64,000 nt of DNA, taken from positions 32,322,539 to 32,386,538 of the forward strand of contig CM070501.1 in assembly GCA_036346375.1 (NCBI GenBank), written 5' to 3'. Each line of letters begins with the position of its first letter. Position 1 is the stretch's first letter. Of this stretch, positions 46,004 to 56,439 are shown piece after piece. Below the pieces are notes generated by a model. The model was not told the DNA's origin. It saw only the letters and a list, made by a program, of their open reading frames with translations, and did no database searches. This DNA comes from Guadua angustifolia. Lineage: Eukaryota > Streptophyta > Magnoliopsida > Poales > Poaceae. Both the position numbers and the translations under genes were made by a program.

Positions 46004-47031
46004 CGCCCGGGAAGACGCTCCGAGCAGGCCCTGAAAGTGGCGGGAACTCTGTCCGAGTCGGAAGGCGGGAAATCAAGGTACGCAAGAAGGGATAGGAGAG
46101 CTTCCCACTCACCAAGTTCGGAGGGTTTTCCGCCGAGAAAGGTCCGGGGACGCCACCCGCCGCCACCGTGGTTTTCAATGTCAGGACGGCGGCCACCCGA
46201 GCCTCCACCTCCGACGAGGGGAGGTCCGAACCCTCCATCCTCATGGGGTCGGACGCCATCGGAACATCGGGTGGGGCCTGTCCATGAGGGGTTGCACGCC
46301 TCGCCATGAACGCCTCGCGACGACAACAGACCCGTCAAGCCTCGCTTCTTCGAAGCCGCAAGTTGCTCAAGAATCACCACCATCTTCCGCTTCTCCTCTC
46401 GTCCGTGGGCGACCCCATTCGAACCGCCACGGCCGTCCCAGTGAAGGCCGAGCGCCGTCCCGGCGTTCAATGTAAACCACTCAGGGTGCCATCCCCGGTT
46501 CGAAGTAGGCAGCTTCATGTCAAGGTACTCCCCCGACCGATTGGACCGGAGCTGGATGGCGGCACCGCCGATTAGCGCCAACGACGCGCCCGACTTGCCC
46601 TTCAGCCCTCGCACATGGAAGAAGTACCTCCAGAGGGCCCAATGGGGCTCGATCCCCAGGAAAGCCTCGCACAGCGTGATGAAGATCGCGATGTGCAGCA
46701 CCCCGTTGGGGTTCAGATGGTGCACCTCCACCTTGTAGAAGTGGAGAAGCCCGCGGACGAATGTATGCAGGGGGAGGCCGAACCCGCGCTCGAAGAAGGA
46801 CGCGGCTACAACGACCTCGCCGTCGCCGGGCTCCGGAGCCACAGCCCCCGTCGGCACCCTCCACCGAGCCACCTCGCGCGGCGGCAGGAACCGTTTCTTC
46901 GCCAGGCCGAGCACCCGAGCGTCGAGAATCGCGCACTCCGGCCACGTCATCTCCAAAGGGGCAGGACCGCTGGGTGAAGAAAAGGCTAAGACGAAGAATC
47001 CTTCTCTCGAGTTCTCTTTGATTTCCCTCAC
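45979..47031 (-). pseudogene. Antisense extra ORF of element 2: 'putative gypsy type transposon' domain
   Basis: The frame has LPPREVARWRVPTG, GDGEVVVAASFFERGFGLPLH, then FVRGLLHFYKVEVHHLNPNGVLHI and FITLCEAFLGIEPHWALWRYFF. This is a well preserved form of the same domain seen antisense in element 1. A likely start is the ATG near 46950 (MTWPECAI) rather than the first ATG. A later stretch (SNRSGEYLDMKLPTSNRGWH, WFTLNAG) also fits the family. Its function is unknown. The domain segment itself is uninterrupted over about 350 codons, but the downstream linker and coil are frame-broken. Confidence 0.7.
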
Positions 47032-47112
47032 GGTCGCCCTCGCCTCTCTTCCTTTCGCAGCGAAGAACAGGACAACGCAGGGGAACCCGCCCTACGGCCC
47101 CCCTTTTTTCCG

Positions 47113-47120
47113 CTTATAAA
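47113..47120 (-). promoter_or_regulatory. TATA-like box upstream of element 2 antisense ORF
   Basis: The - strand reads CGTTCTTTATAAGCGG about 80 bp before the antisense frame and about 165 bp before its likely start. The place and direction fit an antisense promoter; no other support. Confidence 0.4.
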
Positions 47121-47939
47121 GAACGCAACGGTCGCCAACCGGACGGGCGTCAACCAAACAGAGCGTCGCGAACGGAAACGGCGCCCATTCCGCTCCCCCG
47201 ACCGTCAAGACGGTTCAACGGTACGCTGCCCTAAACTCTTGATCGCCCTCGCATTTAATCCTTGACAGGACCGCAGCCAGGCGAAAGGGGCATCGGGCAG
47301 AGAAGCGTACGGCCCCACGGGCCTCGCCCTCGAATTCCAAAGGTCGCCCTGCGACCGGGGGAAGACGTGCGAAGAACGCCACGGTCCCGTAAACCACGAA
47401 AGGTTTACCGACTTATGCTCAGGGCTCGACCAAGTCTTTGTGGGCCCGGCGCCCGCCGCGACGGACGCACGACGCGCCGAAAGCAAAAAAGAAAAATCGG
47501 CGAGGGCGAGGATAAGGCGAGCTCGGTGGGCCCTTGTTGGGTCGGTGACGACCAATCGCCTTGAATCGTGTTCGAGGTCATCGTCACACTCTCGCGGAGC
47601 CTGCCGACGGGTGGCGGCCACCACGCCCAGTGTCGGCGGACGACTGGGTCCGACTTCGGGATCGAGTAACGAAGGCTCTCATGGTCGCCCCGATGGGTCG
47701 GACGCCGCATGACGGATAACGTCCGCTTCGGAAATGGCTTTCCCTCGGGAAACCACCAGGGCCCACTCGAACCACCCGCTATCAGCTCGTCACGAGCACG
47801 GCGTTCGAGCCAACGCATGGCAACGCGTTCGCCACCCTCCGGAGTCCCACACCGCGGACGGGCGTATTGGGAAAGCGCGGCGCCTCCTCCTGCGAAATAT
47901 GGGACGGACGCCTCTATCACTTCCTGGCAAACGGGCCTT

Positions 47940-48335
47940 ACTCATGCGGATAAACCCCGACCGTCCTCCGACACGCTTTCGGGGCTCGAAACTCCATCCA
48001 CCGGATCGCCACGCGCACCAGACGAGCCGGCCGACCCATTCGATCGGGCCAAGAATCGAAGCCGCCTGCCCGACCAACACGATTGCAGTTACCTGCGTGG
48101 CCTTCGCCGGGTTCGAGCAGCAGCCCGAATCGCTTCGCTCGGACAAACCCCGACCGGCTCCGACACGCTCGGGGCTCGGGTCCATCCACCGGATCGCTAC
48201 GCGCGCACCGAACCATCGACTAAACACAGGCGGTCGGGCGTTCGCCGAACATCCGGCCGCCTCGAAGTGCTACGCTCGACCAACATCCACCGACCGAAAC
48301 AAACCCCCGACCGGCTTCCCAATCCGCTCAGGGGC
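47940..48335. repeat. Short tandem units before element 2 3' LTR
   Basis: CCCCGACCG, CTCCGACACGCT, GGGGCTCG and CCATCCACCGGATCGC recur in order near 47955 and 48150. A third, shorter version near 48305 runs into the polypurine tract. The period is roughly 155-195 bp. Confidence 0.6.
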
Positions 48336-48346
48336 TCGGGGGCTAT
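48329..48346 (+). other. Element 2 polypurine tract
   Basis: CAGGGGCTCGGGGGCTAT ends exactly at the 3' LTR. It is the plus-strand primer site, similar to that of element 1. Confidence 0.7.
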
Positions 48347-49290
48347 TGACGGATACCCGGCACACAGGTATCCCCAGCGGCCCAGGAAAAGCGTATGGGC
48401 CGCCGCTGTGCCTAAAACCCGGGGGCCCAAGGCCTCCGGCCAAGCCGACCAGGGGACGGTCCAACCAAACGCAACAGGGCGGACTCCCCACGGGCTACGG
48501 CGAAAGCAGCTCGGGGATGCCCCGACCGACGAGTCGGACGGACCGAGAGCCTCAATCAAACTCGAACCCCTTCGTCAACAAGCCAACATCAAATCATCAG
48601 AAGTCGGCGCGGACCGGCCACCTACCCCATCGATGCGGCGTTCAAGATGACCAAGCAGGAGGGAGGCCGCGCTTCCTAGGCAATCCCAAGGTGACACCCG
48701 ACGTCAAGACTTGACAGAACCCACAGAGAGCAAAGGCTGCTTCCGGAGGAGCGGACCGCGCTCTCGCTCAGCGGCCTCACCAACCCGACGCAGGGCCAAC
48801 CACTATCCGTCAGAGGTCAAGTCCGAGACCAGACGCCGAGGCGGAAGGCCAGACTCCCAGGCGTAGGGAGCCCCATCATTTTTTTTCCTTTTACACGCTC
48901 TATGTAACCGACTTCCCCGGCTATATAAGGGGAGGTTCGGCCCTCCAACAGGGGGGCGCGCACACTAGGACAAACATACAAACAGAGCGCGCACTGGAAC
49001 GACCGAGCGTCCACACACCCCAAGCTCCGAGTCCTCCGCGCTCAGTGCTCTCTCGCTCACCTCCGTGTACGAGGCGCCTGCGTAGCCCTCGCTTGTAATC
49101 CGGTTTCATCATCAAGATCAATACAAACACGCACCACCGCACGAACTGGAGTAGGGACATTCAGCCCGAACCAGTATATATCCTGGACCCTCCTTTTTCT
49201 CTCTCTTGGGGGTCTAACCATTCAAGGAGCGGAGACGCGCGGCCCCTCTAGACTTACAAATTTCACTTGCCGGTTCTCGAAACACCGACA
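48347..49290 (+). repeat. Element 2, 3' LTR
   Basis: About 944 bp, TGACGGATACCC to ACACCGACA, followed by the ACATG target duplication. It pairs with 34303-35211. Confidence 0.92.
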
Positions 49291-49295
49291 ACATG

Positions 49296-49982
49296 TGTCG
49301 ACGATTCGGGACAGGGTCCTCCGCCGAGCTTACTTGTTGAATGAGGGATCAACTTGGGGCCCCTTTTCCGCAAGGGTTATACGTCTGAGAGTATGCCGAG
49401 CAATAGAACGAAGGTATACCCGACAATCGTAAGGCACGAGTCGTTTTACATGCGTTCGCCTCTCACGGGGGAGATAATAACCCTACGTCCAGTGATTGCA
49501 CTAGTATGTGAAAGTGGGTTACAATGCGCTTGCTCGGGAGGCCCTGAACGACCCTAAGGACTCCCGTAAGCAAGTGATGTGTGTAAGTGTGTGCGTAGTA
49601 CAGAAGGTCCAACCCTCAATCCATCGTGGGAGGGAGTATTTATAGGGAATTACAGGAGACAAATCATTTATTACAGGGGGCGCGCTACTGTAGAGGACGT
49701 ACGCAGAGCAGTGCCGCGCCGCCCTGGGAACCACGCGACGTGGGCACGATTAGGCGCGACCAAGTCAACGCGGACCGTGGCGGCGGATCCCGCGCGTGAT
49801 CCTTGAGCCGCCATGCGTTTAATGCCACGTCGCCTTGTCGAGGACCCCCGACCGAGCTGGCTTACTCGGGACCGGGGTGCACGAAGGTCGGTCCTGCATG
49901 CGTTGTCCGGACAAGGGCATGGTCGGTTGGTGCCGGGCCCGGGCTTCGATGGTCGTCTACGGGAATTTCCCAATCCCCGACA
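49296..49982 (-). mobile_element. Solo LTR sharing a target site with element 2
   Basis: It begins TGTCGACGATTCGG and ends CAATCCCCGACA, with ACATG on both sides (49291-49295 and 49983-49987). The sequence is unrelated to element 2's LTR. The - strand has TATAAATACTCCC near 49632-49644, suggesting the LTR reads on -. No internal region remains, so it is a solo LTR, presumably left by recombination between two LTRs. Confidence 0.8.
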
Positions 49983-50224
49983 ACATGAATTTAAATAAAT
50001 TTCGTATGAATTTGACAAGAAATAGTTTAATTCCCTAAGAAATCCGACAAAATATCTCACATTCCAAACAACTCACCATGCACTGTTACACAACGCTAAT
50101 TACATGTTTAGGCATGAAACAACTCAATTTGTGCAAAGAATTACGCTATCATAGAGTGACGCGCCACTCTGGTGGGATCTCCAGTATTGCTCTATGTCAC
50201 TTGTGATTCTCTATTATATATCTG
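49983..50224. other. AT-rich spacer
   Basis: No coding region or recognisable element. Confidence 0.4.
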
Positions 50225-50428
50225 CACCTCACAAATAATTATCGTTTTTGACGTAGATACAGTTAAACTTTTGAAACTTTAATTATTAATATTTTTTAAA
50301 ATATTTAAATTAGATACATGAAAATCATATGTGTAGATTTGTCTCGAGAAGTACTTTCATAATTTATTGTGTTTGAGAGACCTTACGTATCTGTCTAAAA
50401 CAACTATTTGCGATCGGAGGGAGTACTT
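50225..50428. mobile_element. Stowaway-like miniature element, copy 1
   Basis: It ends with CGGAGGGAGTACTT, the reverse of the common CTCCCTCCG edge. Internal phrases TAGATACATGAAAATCATA and GAAACTTTAATTATTAATATTTT are shared in inverted direction with 53103-53372. The left edge is partly decayed. Confidence 0.55.
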
Positions 50429-50689
50429 AAGTGTAGCATGATCAAGGGCCAATTATTGGTAGTATATACTCCATTATGAAAGTAACATAGGCCAACTGTT
50501 CATTAGATCAACCTTGGCCAATCATCTCGGGCGACAGAGGCATGTGTGGGGTCCAATCAAATTAATTCCATTTTCAATTATTAGACGGGGGAGTTATTAG
50601 GGGTGTCCATGCATGTCATCATGCTTGTGATCGATTGCTCGCTTGATGTGTTACTGTTGCATTATTGTTCACGAAATTCCAACCGTAGA

Positions 50690-50875
50690 CCAGGTAGGAC
50701 TGGCAGAGAAGCTCGTGAGCAGTTTGAACTATAGTCATTTTGAAATCAGCTCATAAAATAAACGAGTTGAGCTAACTTTCTAGCTCGTTATTGTAACAAG
50801 CCGAGTCTGAGATAACTCATAAACCACTCGTTAGCTCGTGAAGGCTCTGTAAGTGACTATTTATTGTGATGTTTT
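50690..50875. repeat. Possible Ac/hAT-like AGCTCG-rich remnant
   Basis: Repeated GAGCTCGTTA/AGCTCGTGA phrases in both directions (GAAGCTCGTGAGCAG, GTTAGCTCGTGAAGG) resemble the subterminal motif clusters of Ac-like hAT elements in grasses. A terminus was not defined. Confidence 0.35.
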
Positions 50876-50930
50876 TTTATGTAAAAGACTTTTATTAGAT
50901 GAATATTTAAATTATATATGTCCATGTAAC

Positions 50931-51115
50931 TATGTTAGGTTGGAATATAATTGTTAAGATTATTAATTGGTTTCTCACTAATTATCTATATTTTACTTTA
51001 TATGGGATAATTAGTTACGATTTTATTTATGTAATACTCCTATTGTACGTATGTGTTGCCGATTATTAATCCTATGTTAGGTTGGAATATAATTGTTAGG
51101 ATTATTAATCGGCTC
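50931..51115. repeat. Direct repeat, 142 bp apart
   Basis: TATGTTAGGTTGGAATATAA begins at about 50933 and again at about 51074, each followed by TTGTTA(A/G)GATTATTAAT. The intervening part differs, so it may be the edges of a small element or a local duplication. Confidence 0.6.
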
Positions 51116-51240
51116 GCGACGCTATGTCGCCGGAATCAATAGATTAGAAGATAAATATTGTTGTTGCATGTCTGATGGTGGTGCATGCCCGATGGTTTTG
51201 TTGGCTGAAAAACATAACGTGTCGTAGAAAAAACACCATC

Positions 51241-51771
51241 CACTACTAGAAAACGATCTTTCATACCGATTCATCGGTCCCGATTAACCACAAAGGACTA
51301 ATAGTAGCAACGATCGGTTCGTGGCTACTAGGCTAAAAGCGTGATTTTTGCTCACATTAGTCCCGCCAGTGTCATGAATCGAGACGTAAGAGTGCTTAGC
51401 GCATACCGCACGGGCACACATTAGTCTCGATTAGTGTTACGAACCGAATAAAAGTAAAACTTTAGTCCTGTTAAGTTATTTAACCCGGACTAAAGTTACC
51501 TTTAGTCGGTTAGTATTCTGAACCGATACTAAAGGCTCGTTCAAAGATACTTTAAAGGAATGCATATCCTAGTCTATTCAATACACGTGGTGGGTGGGTT
51601 GGTAGTGTCTGTGCAAGCGTCACGCAGGAGGTTCCAAGTTCGTCTTGAGTCATTATAATTTTTGATATCGAGAACCGGACCTGAGACCTTTATCCCGGAT
51701 AAATTATCCCGTTTGGAGAATCGGCTAAAGTCGATTACCAACCGGGACTAAAGCCCATTTGTGTAGTAGTG
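51241..51771. mobile_element. Nonautonomous mini-CACTA element
   Basis: It starts CACTACTAGAAAA and ends TTTGTGTAGTAGTG, the inverted CACTA termini. Inside are repeats such as CGGTCCCGATTA, CGGACTAAAG and GAACCGATACTAAAG, typical of small CACTA derivatives in grasses. Flanking triplets are ATC and GTC, one base off a perfect 3-bp duplication. It has no coding region. Confidence 0.75.
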
Positions 51772-52600
51772 GTCCCTCGACTCGTGGGCGAGATATACGT
51801 TATTCCAGCGGCGCCTACTCGTGAAGATCGAATTCCGTCGACGCCTGCTCGTGAAGATCGGATTTCGGCGACATAGCGTCGCGAGCCGACGTGAAGATGG
51901 GATCCCGGTGGGGTAGCGCGTCACGAGCTCCAACACACGAACTCACATGAAGACCGGAGGCAGAGGCGCGCGTCGTGACCTTACGAGCGGCGACGCATCG
52001 TATTCTCACGATGAGGCGTCGAGAAAAAAACACGTAGAGACGTTAGTTTCTACGTTAGTCTCATCAAGCGGCAAGCAGCGAGATCTTCGATCCTACGATC
52101 GAGCACACGTTGGACGACGGCCCCGTCCTTCGCACGTTGGACGCCCCCACGTTGCAGCCGTAGACCCTGGGCCGCTAACTCTCCTGCCGGAGCACTTTGG
52201 TACGACACCTTGCTGAGGTGTTGATTTGCGCAATCGCATTCTTGAAAAGACCACTACACCTGTTCCTGCAAAACGAACAGTCGCGATGTTTCTCTCCATA
52301 GAAGGATGATTCTAGCGATGTTGTTAACAGTTCTTAGCAGTATACTATTGGCATTGGAATAGCACCAAGTACATTATAATTTGTACATTTTGCTTGTGGT
52401 AAAGTGATTCCATCAACTGGTACGGCAAACCTTTTTCCGGTTGTCATTCAATTCAATCTATCCGAGGAGCTAGCTAGCACATGCCCAGTCATTTTAATCC
52501 CAGCCATTCTCGTTTGCCAATCCCTTGAAAACAGTCGAGCTGATCTTTTAACCTACAAGTATTATGGGGGACATGTCAGGACCAGTTTTATCATGTAAAC
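51772..52600. other. Intergenic DNA
   Basis: GC-moderate at first, with short direct repeats (GCTCGTGAAGATCG near 51807 and 51847). The later part, 52240-52600, is ordinary AT-rich DNA. No supported gene. Confidence 0.4.
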
Positions 52601-52604
52601 TTCA

Positions 52605-52870
52605 TAAAAACTATATATAGATTAGCTTCTACAATCCTATAAAATTTAAAGACCAAATCCAATCGCATTTAAAATATAAAATTGACAACAAGCTAGATGA
52701 ATAGTGAAAATCACTATTCTAGCTGAATTTATCTTTTTCATATCTATCAAATACGATTAAGTTTGGTTTTTAGATTTTACAGAGTTGTAGGAGTCTATCT
52801 CCTCTATGTATAGTAATTTTAAAAAAAATTAAAAGCTTTTATATATAAATTTTATAGAGTTTGCATGATA
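52605..52870. mobile_element. Foldback miniature element, copy 1
   Basis: TAGCTTCTACAATCCTATAA at the left faces ACAGAGTTGTAGGAGTCTA at the right. The arms pair along most of their length, through ACCAAATCCAATCGCATTT against ACGATTAAGTTTGGT, and meet near GAATAGTGAAAATCACTATTC. It is a long-armed miniature element, related to 55930-56210. Confidence 0.7.
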
Positions 52871-53102
52871 ATCGCAGATCTCACCCGCCAATATCATGAC
52901 CTGTTTGTGAGGAAACCAGCTGGCTGATTTTTCTGCGGTGCTCCCTCCAATTTGGGCGTGACAAAGTCACATCAACACAATCTGTACCTCAAATCAATCA
53001 GCGAGAAACCAGCGAGAAACGGACGGCATTCAGAGATGGCCACTTTTTAATAATGGTATTTTTGCAATTTTTTCTATCGATTATTAATCAATCTAAGTAT
53101 AT

Positions 53103-53372
53103 ACTATCTCAGTCACATATAGTTGTTTTGGATATCAATATAGTCTTAGAAATATAGCTATGGCCACTAATTTCTATTAAAATATATTTATAAAACCTGA
53201 TAAAATTATTATATTATGAAAGTACTTTTTGAGATAAATCTATTCATACGATTTTTATGTATTCAATTTAAATACTTAAAAGATATTTACAATGAAAGTT
53301 TCGAAAGCTTAACAGCAATTATAGCCAAAACGGTAACTATTTGTGACTAGAGGAAATATACGAGATAGTTTT
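53103..53372. mobile_element. Stowaway-like miniature element, copy 2
   Basis: CTATCTCAGTCACATATAGT at the left faces AACTATTTGTGACTAGAGG at the right. Internal phrases match 50225-50428 in reverse (GAAAGTACTTTTTGAGATAAATC). About 270 bp, noncoding. Confidence 0.6.
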
Positions 53373-53837
53373 AACTATCTTTGAGGTGTACTATTAGATA
53401 TTAGTACTTTACTATTAAATTACTTTAAACTCTTGATATCTCTTAGTGCTTACACACTTTAAACTTTTGGTACTTTTTATTGCTAGCTCAATAGATAGGT
53501 GGATACCCCCAAAAAATATTAAAAAGTCCCGTGTATATGTAAAGAGAGTTTTTTTACTCATTTTTATGAGATACCAAAATTTACATTAAAGCAACAATAA
53601 GAGATATTTTTTAAAAAATAGAGATACCAACTTTTGATACCTGCTACAAAATCGAGGGATCGATGGAGGAGAACCGCACAAGCCTCCGTTTCCCACCCCT
53701 GCTCTGTACCGCAACACGACGTTGTTGTCCATTTGTCCTGTGGAGCACTCTGAACAAAAACGGCCACACAAATCGCATCGAACTAGAACCCTGGATTAAC
53801 GATCGACGAAGGTAGGGCTAGTTCGGCTCGTCTGTTT
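53373..53837. other. Intergenic DNA
   Basis: AT-rich, with short frames on the - strand near 53600-53770 that have no family resemblance. Confidence 0.4.
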
Positions 53838-54069
53838 AGGGTATGTTTGGTTGCTTGTACCAAGTGGTACATATATGAGATGGTTCAAGAAAAATGTTAT
53901 CTATATATTTAGTTGTTTGAATGAAACTATCCTGCCCTGGATGGTGTGATACAAATTTGAGAAATATTCTCTATAGATGTTGAACCATTCCATTCATCTA
54001 AAACAATAGAACCAAATGATACAGAACCATCACATACTATTCAACCTCATCCCACCAAACAAACAAGGC
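53838..54069. mobile_element. Small inverted-repeat element
   Basis: GGGTATGTTTGGTTG at the left faces CACCAAACAAACAAGG at the right, with inner arms ATGAGATGGTTCAAG and CCATTCCATTCATCT. It is a noncoding miniature element of hAT- or Harbinger-like shape. Confidence 0.55.
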
Positions 54070-54075
54070 GAGTGG

Positions 54076-54300
54076 TAGCAATCGGACGTCCGATACACTG
54101 TTCATTCCATCGAACGTTTCTTGCAACATTATTTTTCAACATGTGCAGCATTTTTTTCAACGTCTGCAACATCTGTTTACTGTGCCGACATTTCTACTGT
54201 TTATACTGTTATCGAAGAAAAATGTTACACATGTAGAAAAAATATTGCAAACGTCTACAAAAATACATAGTAAATCGAATGTCCAAACACAAATCATTCT
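54076..54300. repeat. Small inverted-repeat element, copy 2
   Basis: It begins CGGACGTCCGATAC and contains TTGCAACATTATTTTTC, GCAACATCTGTTTACTGT and GAAGAAAAATGTTACAC. This matches the element at 15766-15990 in order and wording. The far edge is decayed. Confidence 0.55.
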
Positions 54301-55180
54301 GAACAAACAAACTAGTGGCCGTACCCCAGCCGTCGTCGTCTTCTGCGAGATACCATTTGCAGCTTGTAGCTAGCTAGCTAGACGCGGCCCGGCTCTCATC
54401 GGCTTCACGTACGGCATGTCAGCGTGCGCCTAGTCCATCACACATTCACACCGTATGGCGAAACGTCGCATCACACACACCACCTGCAGATCGACGGTGA
54501 CTCGGCGAGTTGCAACGTGACGCTTAGAGGCTGCAGATGGGGCAAGGTCGACCGGCTCGTAGCCCGGCCGTACTTGACATAGACGTAGGATGAACCAACG
54601 GTGAAGGCAAGATGAGGTTGGGTCTTCAGATGATAGATGGCATGGGGGCATCACTTTTTTCAGTAAAGCGACGGTTCATGTATCAATTTGTCCTGTTGCA
54701 CTTGCACCATGTGTGACATACGAGCTGGGTTCACAGCATCGGCGATCACCGGTGTGGGTGGCGATCTATTTGTAGGAAATTGTGTGATTTCTACCGAATT
54801 CCTGTAAAATTCATGTATTTAAAAAGGGACACTAGGAGCGCAGAGGCGACCATGAAGTTCTCAATTAAGCGAGAACCTATTTATCTAACAGGGTCGGTGA
54901 CGCAAGCGTTTTCACTTGTTGCATGGAAGCCAAGGAAACGTGCACGTCATTTCTTGCGTGTTTCTCGTGACACATCTTAAGCAAGGATGACTAACTAGCC
55001 CAATTTTTTTTTAAGAGAGCGCAGGGCAAACATACACTTAACAAACTACTTACACCATTCACCTATATATATCTGCTCGTGTTTCTTACTCATGCTAAGA
55101 TTTGATTGGTCGTGCCTTTTCACTTAACACGTACATGTGTAACATCAGCGTTAAGTCCAGAATTTAAATACTGATAGGCT
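54301..55180. other. Intergenic DNA
   Basis: No gene supported. Short frames at 54430-54654 (-) and 54780-54980 (+) show no conserved family. Confidence 0.4.
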
Positions 55181-55184
55181 AGGT

Positions 55185-55560
55185 GCCAGGGATTTAAAAA
55201 CTAGTTCAAATTTTGCGGTACAAAAACTGCTCGAAAACTATCAGAAATCAAAGAGTTAAAAAAACAAAGAAATTTGAAAAAAAAATCAAAAAATTGAAAA
55301 CCGTACGGTTTTCAACGAAAAACCGTGGTTTTTTGTGAAAAACTAGTCAACCAATTGAATGTTTTAAAACGGTTTTTCGAACGGTTTTTTGCGAAAACCA
55401 CGGTTTTTCAACGGTTTTCGAGCGGTTTTCAACGCATATTGTTTTTCAAATTTTTTAAATTAGCCCGGTTTACCAACGATTTTGGATCTCGAATCACAAC
55501 AATAAATTCAAAAACTATGATTTTTGAACGGTTTGCTGCGAAATTGTGAACCTGCTAGGT
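55185..55560. repeat. Dispersed AACCGG/CGGTTTT repeat, copy 2
   Basis: Dense GGTTTTCAACG, AACCGTGGTTTTTTG and GCGAAAACCACGG phrases in both directions, the same vocabulary as 23765-23965. Low-complexity coding frames here are artificial. Confidence 0.45.
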
Positions 55561-55929
55561 GCATACCCATATTGGTGGTATGCCAGCATCCAAGGATGGT
55601 TAACTAGCTACTCCCACGCGTTAGATCAAGTCGATCGTGTGTAAGGTCAGGAATGGAATAAAATGATGCAAAAGAAAGCAGCGTGTTGTGCGAATATATT
55701 GACACAACTGTCGCCTACTAAATATATATACAATATTGTTTGCTTAAACAAAGAGGCAAGAATCAAGATCAAAATAACACCGACAAGATGAACAATGAAA
55801 TATCCAGGATGCAAGAATAGTTTAGAAAATAAAGCAGAACTTATATAATATATCTAGATTATGTTTATTCGAAAACATTGAAAGGACTAAGGATTGAACG
55901 ATGGAATTTCCCAGTCAGCTTTGACGACT

Positions 55930-56210
55930 CCTCTGAGTTTAGTTAATTTGATGTAGGGGACATATTCAGTGCTAATGTGAATTGAATCTTCATTCCGTGC
56001 TAATGGTATGTCGCATTTGAAATATGAAAAACAAACTCAACATTAATAGTACTTGTTACTGTTTTGGCACTATTCTTTTGCTGTTTGTCTTTTTATATCT
56101 TTCAAATGCGATTGAGTTTCATCTTTAAATTTTGCAGGGTTGTAGAGGTTCACCTCCCTACATGTGGTAATTTTTTCTTTGAATTTTTCAAACTTCTACA
56201 TGCCATTAGT
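55930..56210. mobile_element. Foldback miniature element, copy 2
   Basis: The right half, AAATGCGATTGAGTTTCATC to GGGTTGTAGAGG, matches the right half of 52605-52870 closely, and the left half faces it (GCATTTGAAATATGAAAAAC). Left edge near GATGTAGGGG. Confidence 0.55.
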
Positions 56211-56259
56211 ACGAAATTAGCACTGAATTCACCATTAGCACTGAATATTTCCCCTTTGA

Positions 56260-56271
56260 TGTAAGTGTATG

Positions 56272-56302
<31 letters not shown>

Positions 56303-56415
56303 GTGTGTGTGTATATATATATGTATATGTATATACATAGATATGTGTGTATGTGTATATATGTATATGTGTATATATTTATATACGTATCTATGTGTAT
56401 ATGTGTGTATACTAT
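56260..56415. repeat. TG/TA microsatellite
   Basis: A run of TATG, GTGT and ATATGTAT units of about 150 bp. It produces artificial Tyr/His/Ile/Thr frames on the - strand. Confidence 0.9.
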
Positions 56416-56439
56416 TATGTACTTATGTGTAAAATAGTC

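Larger units (their letters stand above)
34303..49290 (+). mobile_element. Full-length Ty3/gypsy LTR retrotransposon (element 2), frame-broken
   Basis: Direct LTRs 34303-35211 and 48347-49290, with ACATG at 34298-34302 and 49291-49295. Next to the left LTR is a primer-binding-like site, and next to the right LTR a polypurine tract. The order on + is gag, protease, RT, RNase H, integrase, then a roughly 6 kb antisense region with the same domain as element 1. Length is about 15 kb. Gag, RT and integrase have many single-base frameshifts, so the element is not self-sufficient. Its architecture matches element 1 although the LTR sequences differ and the orientation is opposite. Confidence 0.94.
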
